The position numbers were made by a program, and so were the translations under genes. From Rhodocyclaceae bacterium (lineage in GTDB: Bacteria > Pseudomonadota > Gammaproteobacteria > Burkholderiales > Rhodocyclaceae), in NCBI GenBank assembly GCA_013791905.1, contig VMSX01000029.1, forward strand, positions 62,001 through 126,000: DNA of 64,000 nucleotides. The letters are read 5' to 3'. This document shows positions 1 to 8,774 of this stretch, one piece after another. Numbering within the stretch: the first letter of the stretch is position 1; each line of letters opens with the position of its first letter. The notes under the pieces were generated by a model. The model was given only the letters and a program-made list of their open reading frames with translations. It had not been told where the DNA came from and made no database searches.

Positions 1-241
1 CCTGCGCCCCCTGCGGGCGGCTGACATCGAACGAGTTGCAGGGCGCGAGCTGGTTGCCTGGGTCGAGACCGCCAATTTCGTAACTGACCTGCCCGGGCAG
101 ACCCTTGGTCTGGATCTTGAGCCAGCTATCGATGGCTTTTTTCACCGGAGCGGGGTCCTGTTGGGCCTGGGCCAGCGAAGCACCCAGGCCAAGGGCAAGT
201 AAGCAGAGCAGGGTGCGGAGGGGAATGGTCAAGTGTCGCAT
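1..241 (-). CDS. flgA: FlgA, flagellar P-ring assembly chaperone (5' part, cut by window edge)
   Basis: FlgA is a periplasmic chaperone that helps FlgI polymerise into the P-ring. Read on the minus strand from the ATG at 241, 80 codons are visible. They comprise a hydrophobic signal peptide ending near ASLAQA, then WLKIQTKGLPGQVSYEIG and the family hallmark LDPGNQLAPCNSFDVS. The SAF-like C-terminal domain lies outside the window. It sits 82 nt downstream of norD on the same strand, so read-through from the nor operon is possible. A weak CGGCG/CGCCG hairpin near 285-305 lies between them. In many bacteria flgA is divergent from flgB; here a 7-kb nor block separates them. Confidence 0.9.
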   Translation of the reverse strand, partial: MRHLTIPLRTLLCLLALGLGASLAQAQQDPAPVKKAIDSWLKIQTKGLPGQVSYEIGGLDPGNQLAPCNSFDVSRPQGAQ

Positions 242-323
242 GCCGGCATTGAACCATCTGGCAGCGGATCAGGGTTGACTGCGTATCGGCGCTTTTTCGC
301 CGCTGTTCCCTCTTGGTGCTCGG

Positions 324-2192
324 CTAACGGGTCAGCTGGGCATAGAACAGCGGCAGACGTGTCGGCAGTTCCTCGGGCTTGCGGATCACCGCATATCCGG
401 CCGGTCCGAACAAGTGTGGCAAATAGCTCGCGCCTTCGCGATCGATGGTTACGCAGAACGGCACCAGTCCCTGACGGCGCGCTGCGCCGATGGCGACGCG
501 GGTGTCCTCAATGCCGTAGCGGCCCTCGTACAGATCAAGGTCGTTCGGTTTCCCGTCGGAGAGGATGAGCAGGATGCGCCGACTGGCGGTTTCGCTGCCA
601 TGCAGCGAGGCAGCGTGACGGATGGCTGCACCGAGGCGGGTGTAGTAGCCGGACTTGATCGCAGCGATCCTGCCGCGCACCTTGTCGTCAAAGCGCTCGT
701 CGAAGTTTTTCAGTCGATGGAAACGCACGTTGCTGCGCTTGAGCGACGAGAAGCCGCAGATCGCGAAGCGGTCACCGGTGGCGTCCAGCGCTTCGCCAAA
801 CAGCAGCAAGGAATCGCGGATGACGTCGATTACCCGGGCGTCGGATGAAATCCAGGAGTCGGTCGACAGCGACAGATCGGCCAGTACCAGGCAGGACAGG
901 TCGCGCGTGCGTTTCTCGAGCGAGAGATAGAGTTGTTCGGAGGGGTGGCGACCGACGCTGCGGTCGGTCTGTGCACGCACTACTGCATCGACGTCGAGTT
1001 CGGTGCCGTCGGGGCGATGCTTGAGCCAGATGCGACCCGGCTGCAACGCGGCAAACTGCTGGTGCAGGCGCCGCGCGGTACGGCGCAGACCTGGAGGCAG
1101 AGCGGCCGGAGCGGCGTTGCGTGCCACCAGCTCGGTCAAACACACGTGGTCTTCGAGCAGGCGCTGCTTGCGATAGTCCCACTCGGGTAGCCGGATGCCT
1201 GGCCCGAGCACGACATCGTCCTCGGCGTCCGACGGCAGGTCGAGGTCGAATTTGACTTTCGATGCAATCGGTTCCTTGTCCTGGGCAAGGGAAAGGTGGT
1301 CGAGGTCACGCGCGGCAGCTGCGGCGTTCGGGTCGGGGTCGTCGTCAGTCGGGCGGTTGATGCGCAGGAATTCGGCTACGGCGAGCAGGCTTTCGGCGCG
1401 GAACATGATCGCCAGGCCGTTCTTCTCCTGCGGCATGTCCTCGCGTTGGGCGCGATAGGCGTGCCGCTCCGTCTCCTCCGACGGCGGCGCGCCATTGGTG
1501 GTCTGTTCGTGATCGGCATCGGTCGAGCGGACTGCTGATGCGCGTGTCCCCAAGGCGCCCGAAAGCCAAAGCCGTACCGGTTCGGCCGCAGGTGCGTCAG
1601 TGCTTACTGCGGGCAGGATCGTTACACTGCCAGGTTCTGTCAAGGCGCACCGGATCGCCTGTTCGCGTTCGGCCTCGGCCGCGGGTAGCCGGGACGGCTC
1701 GATGCGGGTTGGCAGATACGCATTGACCAGTCGGCGGTAGCGAGCGCTGATTCCCGGCCAGGTTTTGAGGACGGAACAGGTTGCGGCTTGATTGCGCCGG
1801 AAATCGCCTGCGGGGTCGGGCGTGAACCCCGGGTCGTCGGGTAGCCGGTCGTGTGCGGCGGCCAGGGCGGCAAGCCACAGGTAGAGGTCGCGGTTCAGGG
1901 CGCGCTCTGGCAAGCAGTCGATCTCCGGCGGTAGCCGCAGTGTTGCCTGATCCATGCGCGCCAGTGCCATCTTGTCGCCGACCCCGGCAATCCGTGCGAA
2001 CCAGCCACGCCGAGCACCGTGCTGGTCGTTGGTCGCTGCCGCCACGAGCAAGCCAGGGTCGCCACCGAGTGCGCGGAAGTAGACGCCGGCGGTGCGTTCG
2101 ATTTCCTTGAGCCGGACTGCCGCTGCCGGGAACCGTTGTTCGGCCGTGCGCGTGATCAGGCGGTGCCAGAGCTTGCCTACGGTTTCTTCCAT
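324..2192 (-). CDS. norD: NorD, VWA-domain protein for nitric oxide reductase activation
   Basis: NorD works with the AAA+ protein NorQ to mature or activate cNOR, probably by helping insert the non-heme iron. The 622-residue protein begins METTV-like (MEETVGKLWHR) at the ATG at 2192, 7 nt after the preceding gene. The frame stays open upstream inside that gene, but the extra 146 codons are low-complexity shadow sequence and were rejected. The C-terminal third is a von Willebrand A domain with a MIDAS motif (DLSLSTDS), followed by the ILLILSDGKPNDLD segment typical of NorD. It is the last nor gene before flgA. The length fits the family. Confidence 0.92.
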   Translation of the reverse strand: MEETVGKLWHRLITRTAEQRFPAAAVRLKEIERTAGVYFRALGGDPGLLVAAATNDQHGARRGWFARIAGVGDKMALARMDQATLRLPPEIDCLPERALNRDLYLWLAALAAAHDRLPDDPGFTPDPAGDFRRNQAATCSVLKTWPGISARYRRLVNAYLPTRIEPSRLPAAEAEREQAIRCALTEPGSVTILPAVSTDAPAAEPVRLWLSGALGTRASAVRSTDADHEQTTNGAPPSEETERHAYRAQREDMPQEKNGLAIMFRAESLLAVAEFLRINRPTDDDPDPNAAAAARDLDHLSLAQDKEPIASKVKFDLDLPSDAEDDVVLGPGIRLPEWDYRKQRLLEDHVCLTELVARNAAPAALPPGLRRTARRLHQQFAALQPGRIWLKHRPDGTELDVDAVVRAQTDRSVGRHPSEQLYLSLEKRTRDLSCLVLADLSLSTDSWISSDARVIDVIRDSLLLFGEALDATGDRFAICGFSSLKRSNVRFHRLKNFDERFDDKVRGRIAAIKSGYYTRLGAAIRHAASLHGSETASRRILLILSDGKPNDLDLYEGRYGIEDTRVAIGAARRQGLVPFCVTIDREGASYLPHLFGPAGYAVIRKPEELPTRLPLFYAQLTR

Positions 2193-2199
2193 GTCCGGA

Positions 2200-3258
2200 T
2201 CACTGTTTGCGCCGTCGCAGCTGCGCGGCGGAGCGGAAGCCAGCCTCATTCTCGCGGGCTGCCGCATCGCTGACCCAGGCGAGCAAGGGGCCGTCCGGGT
2301 TGTCGCGCTGCGTCTGCCCGCAGGCGTCGATGCACTGGCCGCACTGGGTGCAGGTGAACATGTGGCGCTTGATGTTGCGTGGCGGCAGGCGCATTGGACA
2401 AGCCGCCTCGCAGGCCGAAGAGCGGTCAGGCAGGCAGGTGGCGCAGGTTGTGGCACGCTGGCGTTTGAATCCCACCACCATCGCATTGCGATTGCCCATC
2501 CACGCGAGACTCTGGAACAGTCCCACGGCGCATGCGTAGCGGCAGAACAGGTGGCGGGCGAAGAGGAATTCGAATGACAATGCCGCCGTGCCGATCCCGA
2601 TAAAGAGCGCCTGATTGCGGGTGAGTTCACCGTGCCACAGGTTGCCGTATACCTGTGCCGGGGGAATCAGATAGGTGAGCAGAACGACCGCCCAGAGCAG
2701 GGCGAACAGTACCGCAGCCGGAACGACGATGCCCCACCAGCGCGGATCGGGTTGCCAGCGCGCGCCATCGGAACGCCAGGGCGTGAGTCGGGCCGTTTCC
2801 CAGACGCTGGGTTTGCCGGAGGCGCGGATCATCAACCGGTTGATGGTTTCCACCACCGAGAAATGAGGGCACAGCCAGCCGCAGTAGAGGCGCCCCCACT
2901 TCCAGGCCACAAACAGGAACAGCGCAGCGCCACCGAGCAGGGGCAGGAACAGGCGGAGGATCACATTTCCCGCTGCTGCGAATGGGCCGCTGCGCCCGGC
3001 GAGGAAATCATCCAGGCCAAGCCGCCATTCCATGCCCAGCAACCAGGCGTGACCGACCGTCAGATCGAAGCGCAGCAGATCGAAGATTGGCGCGATGATG
3101 AACAACAGAAAAAAGCCGGTCTGCCACCAGGCGCGCTTGACCTGGGTATTGCTGCGTGAGGGCGATGGCACGGCAGCGATCGGGATGGTGCGTCTGTTAC
3201 CCGTGAGCGAGCCCTTTCCGGGGGAACCGGCATGGGATGGACTAAGCGGCACGGTCAT
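2200..3258 (-). CDS. NapH/CcoG-like polytopic 4Fe-4S ferredoxin protein of the nor operon
   Basis: This is a membrane iron-sulfur protein of 352 residues. Several hydrophobic segments (about residues 45-65, 95-120, 160-185 and 195-215) surround a CGWLCP motif, the NapH/NosR/CcoG signature for a membrane-edge cysteine pair. The C-terminal part has cysteine clusters CATC, CEAACP and CTQCGQCIDACG, consistent with [4Fe-4S] sites. Family members pass electrons across the membrane or assist metal-centre maturation. The position between norD and a small membrane gene suggests a role in cNOR assembly or electron supply, but this is inferred from context. The ATG at 3258 was chosen. The protein is not NosR, because the periplasmic FMN domain is absent. 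Confidence 0.78.
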   Translation of the reverse strand: MTVPLSPSHAGSPGKGSLTGNRRTIPIAAVPSPSRSNTQVKRAWWQTGFFLLFIIAPIFDLLRFDLTVGHAWLLGMEWRLGLDDFLAGRSGPFAAAGNVILRLFLPLLGGAALFLFVAWKWGRLYCGWLCPHFSVVETINRLMIRASGKPSVWETARLTPWRSDGARWQPDPRWWGIVVPAAVLFALLWAVVLLTYLIPPAQVYGNLWHGELTRNQALFIGIGTAALSFEFLFARHLFCRYACAVGLFQSLAWMGNRNAMVVGFKRQRATTCATCLPDRSSACEAACPMRLPPRNIKRHMFTCTQCGQCIDACGQTQRDNPDGPLLAWVSDAAARENEAGFRSAAQLRRRKQ

Positions 3259-3268
3259 TGCGTGAGTA

Positions 3269-3676
3269 TCATTCTTCGATGCGCGGGCCGAGCAGTGGAT
3301 AGCGCCACTTGCGCGCGAGAATCGCCCGATTCAGGCCGAACACGCCGAGCAGGATCAGGGCGGCATGGACGCAGATGAAGTACAACACTCCGATGACCCA
3401 CGAAACCGGGTTATCGAGGCCACCAAGCAGGAATATCGTGACGCTCACCCCGACCAGGATGGCACCGCCGCTGATGCTGGTGACAACGGTCTGCTGCAGG
3501 TGGTTGCGGACGACGGCCGAGTCGCTGTGGCGATACTTCCACCATAAAAGCACCATCAGCACGAAGCCGAGAACCGGAATGATCATCAGGTTGGCCAGAA
3601 ACAGCGCTTCGGCAAGCACCGCAATCGGCGGACCGGGCATGTTCTCCTTGAGCAGATTGGGTTGCCTGTCAGTCAT
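3269..3676 (-). CDS. Small four-helix membrane protein in the nor operon
   Basis: A 135-residue hydrophobic protein with about four predicted transmembrane stretches (residues ~22-45, 68-90, 93-115 and a shorter one). The loop RHSDSAVVRNHLQQTVV resembles the conserved part of DUF4870/Tic20-like membrane proteins, but I cannot assign it firmly. The protein ends in a basic stretch, ARKWRYPLLGPR. It lies 10 nt upstream of the 4Fe-4S protein gene and 114 nt after norQ, so it is probably part of the nor transcript. It does not look like NorE, which is larger and related to cytochrome oxidase subunit III. Function unknown; an accessory role in cNOR biogenesis is a guess from context. Confidence 0.7.
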   Translation of the reverse strand: MTDRQPNLLKENMPGPPIAVLAEALFLANLMIIPVLGFVLMVLLWWKYRHSDSAVVRNHLQQTVVTSISGGAILVGVSVTIFLLGGLDNPVSWVIGVLYFICVHAALILLGVFGLNRAILARKWRYPLLGPRIEE

Positions 3677-3790
3677 CGAAAATAGACTCCGGTAAAAGGG
3701 TGATTGAACAATTCGAGAGAAGACGCTCCCTGCCCGAACATATTTGGCCGACAGGTCAGCAGACCCTGTCGCGGCTTGCTTGGCGGCCGT

Positions 3791-4591
3791 TTAGCGGCCG
3801 AACGTTGCCGCCACAACTTCCATCAGTGCTGCGGCAATCTCCGCGTCGTCGGTGAGACTCTCGACGATGGCGGCGCGGCACGCGCTGACCGGGTCCATGC
3901 CGGCGCGGATCAGCAGCGCTGCGTAGACGAGCAGGCGCGTGCTGGCGGCTTCTTCGAGGTCGTGCTCTTTCAGGGTGCGCAGCGAGTTGGCGATGCCGAC
4001 CAGGCGGCGTGCCAGATCAAGGTCGCAGCCGACTTCACCGAGCAAAATCGCTTCTTCGCGCTCGCTGGTCGGGAAGTCGAAACGCAGGCTGACGAAGCGC
4101 TGCCGGGTCGACGGCTTCATGCCCTTGAGCAGATTCTGGTAGCCGGGGTTGTAGGAAACCACCAGCATGAATCCCGGTGGCGCCTTGAGCAATTCGCCGG
4201 TGCGGTCGATCGGCAGGATGCGCCGGTCGTCGGCGAGTGGATGCAGCACCACAGTGGTGTCCTTGCGTGCCTCGACAATCTCGTCGAGATAGCAGATGCC
4301 ACCTTCGCGTACAGCCCGCGTCAGGGGGCCGTCGCACCAGACAGTCTGGCCGTCACCGATCAGATGGCGGCCGACCAGATCGGCTGCCGTCAGGTCGTCG
4401 TGGCAGGCCACCGTGTAAAGGGGCAGTCCCAGCCGTGCCGCCATGTGGGCGACAAAACGGGTTTTGCCGCAACCGGTCGGTCCCTTTATGAGCAGTGGCA
4501 ATTTGTTCTGCCAGGCATGCTCGAACACGGTGACCTCGTCGCCGGCAGCTTGATAGAACGGTACGGCAGGATGCGGGTTTTCAAGTTTCAT
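3791..4591 (-). CDS. norQ: NorQ, MoxR-type AAA+ ATPase for nitric oxide reductase
   Basis: NorQ is a cytoplasmic AAA+ chaperone that partners NorD to activate NorCB. The 266-residue protein shows a Walker A motif GPTGCGKT near residue 38, a Walker B region GGICYLDEIVEARKD near residue 97, and the arginine-rich sensor segment around STRQRFVSLRFDFP. It begins MKLENPHPAVPFY, typical of NorQ/CbbQ proteins. The ATG at 4591 lies 45 nt after norB, preceded by GGAAAGGAC. The gene order norC-norB-norQ supports NorQ rather than CbbQ. Confidence 0.94.
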   Translation of the reverse strand: MKLENPHPAVPFYQAAGDEVTVFEHAWQNKLPLLIKGPTGCGKTRFVAHMAARLGLPLYTVACHDDLTAADLVGRHLIGDGQTVWCDGPLTRAVREGGICYLDEIVEARKDTTVVLHPLADDRRILPIDRTGELLKAPPGFMLVVSYNPGYQNLLKGMKPSTRQRFVSLRFDFPTSEREEAILLGEVGCDLDLARRLVGIANSLRTLKEHDLEEAASTRLLVYAALLIRAGMDPVSACRAAIVESLTDDAEIAAALMEVVAATFGR

Positions 4592-4636
4592 GCAGTAAGT
4601 CCTTTCCCGCCGGCCGGAGCCGGCGGGCTGACGACG

Positions 4637-6028
<1,392 letters not shown>

Positions 6029-6066
6029 TTATGCGTAAGCTCGATAGGAATTGATGGGCGGGCGGC

Positions 6067-6492
6067 TCAGCCTTCGATGTTGGGTGGCCATTTCTGCGTA
6101 TTGATTCCTGCCGAGTAGCGGAAGAACTCAACCAGATCGTCCAGTTCCTTATCGGTCAGATGGAATTGCGGCATCTGCCGGCGGCCCGGGGCATTGGTCG
6201 GCATGGCCTGGATCCAGGCCTTGATGAAGTCAGGGCCACGGCGGGTGTACACGTTGCCCAGTTCGGGTGCGTAATAGGCACCTTCACCGAGGAGGGTGTG
6301 ACAGCCGATGCAGTTGCGGGTCTCCCAGATGTGTTTGCCGGCGACGGCACCCGGAGTGAGGTTTTGCCGGTTGTCGGTCTTGGGCAGTGCCTTCATGGTG
6401 TCGAAGGTCAGGGCCAGGAAAAGGAGGAAGAAGAAGACCGACCCGCCATAGAAGACATTGCGGGCCATGGCTTTGGTGAAAGTGCCGCTCAT
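6067..6492 (-). CDS. norC: NorC, membrane-anchored cytochrome c subunit of nitric oxide reductase
   Basis: NorC takes electrons from periplasmic cytochrome c or azurin and passes them to NorB. The 141-residue protein has an N-terminal transmembrane anchor (residues ~14-30), a heme c site CIGCH at residues 61-65 and a likely axial methionine near residue 107 (RRQMPQF). The stretch LLGEGAYYAPELGNVY is highly characteristic of NorC. The ATG at 6492 is preceded by AGAGGT. It is the first gene of the nor operon, so the promoter should lie in 6493-6640. Confidence 0.96.
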   Translation of the reverse strand: MSGTFTKAMARNVFYGGSVFFFLLFLALTFDTMKALPKTDNRQNLTPGAVAGKHIWETRNCIGCHTLLGEGAYYAPELGNVYTRRGPDFIKAWIQAMPTNAPGRRQMPQFHLTDKELDDLVEFFRYSAGINTQKWPPNIEG

Positions 6493-6545
6493 GGGTTACC
6501 TCTTTTCGTATTGTCGGCTTGAGATAAATTGCCGAGTTGATCGGA

Positions 6546-6564
6546 CGAGTTCGCGATGAACTCG
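6546..6564. promoter_or_regulatory. Inverted repeat upstream of norC
   Basis: Perfect 7-bp arms with a 5-nt spacer (CGAGTTC gcgat GAACTCG), 54-72 nt upstream of the norC start codon. It could be an operator for an NO- or oxygen-responsive regulator, or a hairpin in the norC leader. It does not match the FNR/DNR consensus TTGAT-N4-ATCAA or a NorR half-site that I recognise, so no regulator is named. Confidence 0.4.
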
Positions 6565-6604
6565 GCAGACACTTTACGTCGCGCGATTCTTCTAGAAAAT
6601 GATA

Positions 6605-6630
6605 TTAGTCAACTTTGTTAGTCAACTTTG
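6605..6630. repeat. Tandem 13-bp repeat in the norC upstream region
   Basis: Two exact adjacent copies of TTAGTCAACTTTG (6605-6617 and 6618-6630). On the minus strand each copy carries TTGACT, a good -35 hexamer. From the norC-distal copy, TATCAT follows after a 15-nt gap and could serve as -10. The repeat therefore either provides the norC promoter or a pair of regulator sites between norC and the divergent gene at 6688. Confidence 0.5.
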
Positions 6631-6687
6631 CTGGTAACTTGTTGCCTGGGTGTTGCAGTCTGCTGCACTCAGATAGGTGGTGCGTGC

Positions 6688-7023
6688 ATGCAGCATCAAA
6701 TCCGAGCAAGAACAATCAAGAACGCCATGACCTCAATTCCATTACCCTTGTACGTCGCATTTTTCTTCTTCTTCGGTGGGGCGTTGATACTGAATCTTTT
6801 CCACCGCTACCAGAACAAGCAGAGAGCGTTGCCAGCGCGCGACCTGTACCTTTCAGCTCACCAGCTGGCCGAGCCGGTCTGTCATGTATGTGGGTCTGCC
6901 AGGCTTGCAGAGAGAGGACTGACGCATGGCGCGGATGAGCGGCGCATCTTCAGTTGCCTCGACTGCAAATCAATGTTGTTTCAGGATCACCACGCGGCAA
7001 CCGCGGAGGAAGTTTCCGCCTGA
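6688..7023 (+). CDS. Small membrane-anchored zinc-ribbon protein, unknown function
   Basis: A 111-residue protein with one transmembrane stretch (IPLPLYVAFFFFFGGALIL) followed by a soluble part. That part has two CxxC pairs, CHVCG and CLDCK, 25-30 residues apart, as in a zinc ribbon. I do not recognise the family. The ATG at 6688 is preceded by AGGTGG at a good distance. An internal ATG at 6727 would still keep the membrane segment (98 residues). It is divergent from norC and upstream of flgB, from which it is separated by 202 nt containing a GCCGGC/GCCGGC hairpin and the flgB sigma-54 promoter. Confidence 0.6.
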   Translation: MQHQIRARTIKNAMTSIPLPLYVAFFFFFGGALILNLFHRYQNKQRALPARDLYLSAHQLAEPVCHVCGSARLAERGLTHGADERRIFSCLDCKSMLFQDHHAATAEEVSA

Positions 7024-7172
7024 CGGCGGCTGGGCGCGACTTTGCCGGCTATTGGCCGGCGCAGCGAGCAGGCAAAAATTGCCGCTCTACAGTCAGCTTG
7101 CCGGTTGATTTGCCGGCAGCAAGGCGCATTAGAAAACACGGGATGGCTTACAGCTAGTGCGTTGCGGGCTTC

Positions 7173-7188
7173 TGGCACGGTTACTGCA
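7173..7188 (+). promoter_or_regulatory. Sigma-54 (RpoN) -24/-12 promoter of the flgB operon
   Basis: TGGCACGGTTACTGCA matches the RpoN consensus with GG and GC exactly 12 nt apart. The predicted start is near 7199, 27 nt before flgB. A GGCAA-N3-TTGCC dyad at 7071-7083 lies about 90 nt upstream and may be an activator site. Confidence 0.85.
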
Positions 7189-7225
7189 TATTGGTACTGC
7201 CCGAACAACTATTGCCCTACCAACC

Positions 7226-7642
7226 ATGATCGACCGCCTTGAACAAGACCTGCAATTCACCCAAACGGCTCTCAAGTTGCGCAGCCATCGGCAGGAATTG
7301 CTGGCGTCGAATATTGCCAACGCCGACACGCCGCACTTCAAGGCGCGTGATATCGACTTCAAGTCGGCGCTGGCCAATGCCCTGGGCGGCACCGGCGCGG
7401 CTGGAGTGGCGCCGGTAAGCCTGGCACGCACCCATGCAGGACATCAAGGCGGAGAAGGCGCGACGCCGTTTGGCGCCGCTGCCAAATATCGTAGCGAGTA
7501 TCAGGGCTCCGTCGATGGCAATACCGTGAATATGGATATCGAGCGTGCTGCATTTGCCGAGAACGCCATGCAAACCGAAGCGCTGATGACTTTTATTAAC
7601 AAGCGCTTCCGTGGTTTGACTACCGCCATTCAGGGCCAATAA
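7226..7642 (+). CDS. flgB: FlgB, proximal rod protein
   Basis: FlgB is a proximal rod subunit exported by the flagellar type III system. The 138-residue protein shows the rod/hook N-terminal signature ELLASNIANADTPHFKARDIDF and ends in the amphipathic helix FAENAMQTEALMTFINKRFRGL, both used for coiled-coil packing. The ATG at 7226 was chosen because the family starts with MIDRLEQ-like sequence; an upstream in-frame extension of 23 residues is not conserved. No clear ribosome-binding site is seen. It is the first gene of flgBCDEFGHIJ. Confidence 0.95.
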   Translation: MIDRLEQDLQFTQTALKLRSHRQELLASNIANADTPHFKARDIDFKSALANALGGTGAAGVAPVSLARTHAGHQGGEGATPFGAAAKYRSEYQGSVDGNTVNMDIERAAFAENAMQTEALMTFINKRFRGLTTAIQGQ

Positions 7643-7657
7643 GGCGCGAGAGCAAAC

Positions 7658-8059
7658 ATGAGCGACTTCAGAATCTTCGCCATCGCCGGCTCTGCGCTTA
7701 CCGCGCAGTCCGCCCGCCTCAATGCCGTGGCGAGCAATCTTGCCAACGCCGACAGCGTGGCTGGTGCCGACGGTCAGCCCTACCGCGCCAAACAGGTGGT
7801 GTTCCAGGCCATGCCGGTCGAAGGCGGTGGCATGGGGGTGCGCGTGACGCAGGTGGTGGACAGCGCAGCCCCGTTGCGCATGACCTACGACCCGGCCAAT
7901 CCCGCCGCCAATGAGCAGGGTTATGTGGCGATGCCTAATGTGAACGTGGTGGAGGAAATGGTGAACATGATCTCAGCCTCGCGCGCCTACCAGACCAATG
8001 CCGAAGTAATGAACACCGCCAAGACCTTGATGACCAAGGCGCTGGCAATTGGCCAGTAA
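7658..8059 (+). CDS. flgC: FlgC, proximal rod protein
   Basis: FlgC forms part of the proximal rod. The 133-residue protein has the N-terminal motif [23 protein letters not shown] and the C-terminal helix [29 protein letters not shown], both typical of FlgC. Length is normal for the family. It lies 15 nt after flgB and 15 nt before flgD within the same operon. Confidence 0.96.
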   Translation: MSDFRIFAIAGSALTAQSARLNAVASNLANADSVAGADGQPYRAKQVVFQAMPVEGGGMGVRVTQVVDSAAPLRMTYDPANPAANEQGYVAMPNVNVVEEMVNMISASRAYQTNAEVMNTAKTLMTKALAIGQ

Positions 8060-8074
8060 TCGGAGAAAACCATA

Positions 8075-8752
8075 ATGACAACCGCAGTCACGAACACCCA
8101 AAACAGTCAGGCCGCAGAAATTTATAGTGCGCTCAATGTCACGCGCGAAACAGGAACGGCCACCGAAGACATTCAGAACCGTTTTCTCACCTTGCTGACG
8201 GCCCAGTTGAAAAACCAGGATCCGACCTCGCCAATGGATAGCGCGCAGATGACCTCGCAATTGGCGCAGATCAGCACGGTGGATGGTATTGAACGGCTAA
8301 ACGACACGCTACAGAAAATGCTTGGCAGCACCACCGATGCTCAAGCCATGCAGGCAGCGGCGCTGGTCGGGCGGGGTGTGCTGGTACCCGGTTCCGCTCT
8401 GCAACTGGTCGAAGGCTCAGCCGTCGGCGCATTGGAACTGAGTGGTCCGGCCGACCAGGTCACCGTCGCCATCAAGGATGCCAGTGGCCTCGTACAACGG
8501 ACGATCAATCTTGGCGCGCTTTCCGCCGGCGTCCATGGTTTCTCATGGGACGGCATGAACGACGGCGGCGCACCGGTCGTGGATGGCAGTTACAGCATGA
8601 GTATTGCTGCCGAACAAGGCGGCAAATCGGTCACGGCGAACGCTCTGGCGTTGGGGATGGTGTCCAGCATCACGCGCGCCGGACAAGGCATGGCGGTCAA
8701 TGTGGGTTCGCTGGGTGCTTTCACCCTGGCGGATATCAGAGAAATTCTTTAA
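8075..8752 (+). CDS. flgD: FlgD, hook-cap scaffold protein
   Basis: FlgD caps the growing hook and directs FlgE assembly. The 225-residue protein shows the N-terminal FlgD signature FLTLLTAQLKNQDPTSPMDS and QMTSQLAQISTVDGIERLN. A C-terminal beta-rich region with a FlgD Ig-like/tudor fold follows (GVHGFSWDGMNDGGAPVVDGSY). Start ATG at 8075 is preceded by GGAGAAAACC. It lies 22 nt before flgE. Confidence 0.95.
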   Translation: MTTAVTNTQNSQAAEIYSALNVTRETGTATEDIQNRFLTLLTAQLKNQDPTSPMDSAQMTSQLAQISTVDGIERLNDTLQKMLGSTTDAQAMQAAALVGRGVLVPGSALQLVEGSAVGALELSGPADQVTVAIKDASGLVQRTINLGALSAGVHGFSWDGMNDGGAPVVDGSYSMSIAAEQGGKSVTANALALGMVSSITRAGQGMAVNVGSLGAFTLADIREIL

Positions 8753-8774
8753 CGAATAATAGCGGGAGACAGCG

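Noticed and set aside
2193-2630. N-terminal extension of norD (146 codons)
   Set aside because: Overlaps the ferredoxin-like gene and has no NorD similarity.
6523-6545. FNR/DNR box (TTGAT-N4-ATCAA) upstream of norC
   Set aside because: TTGAGATAAATTG and TTGATCGG half-sites are present but no complete dyad matches.
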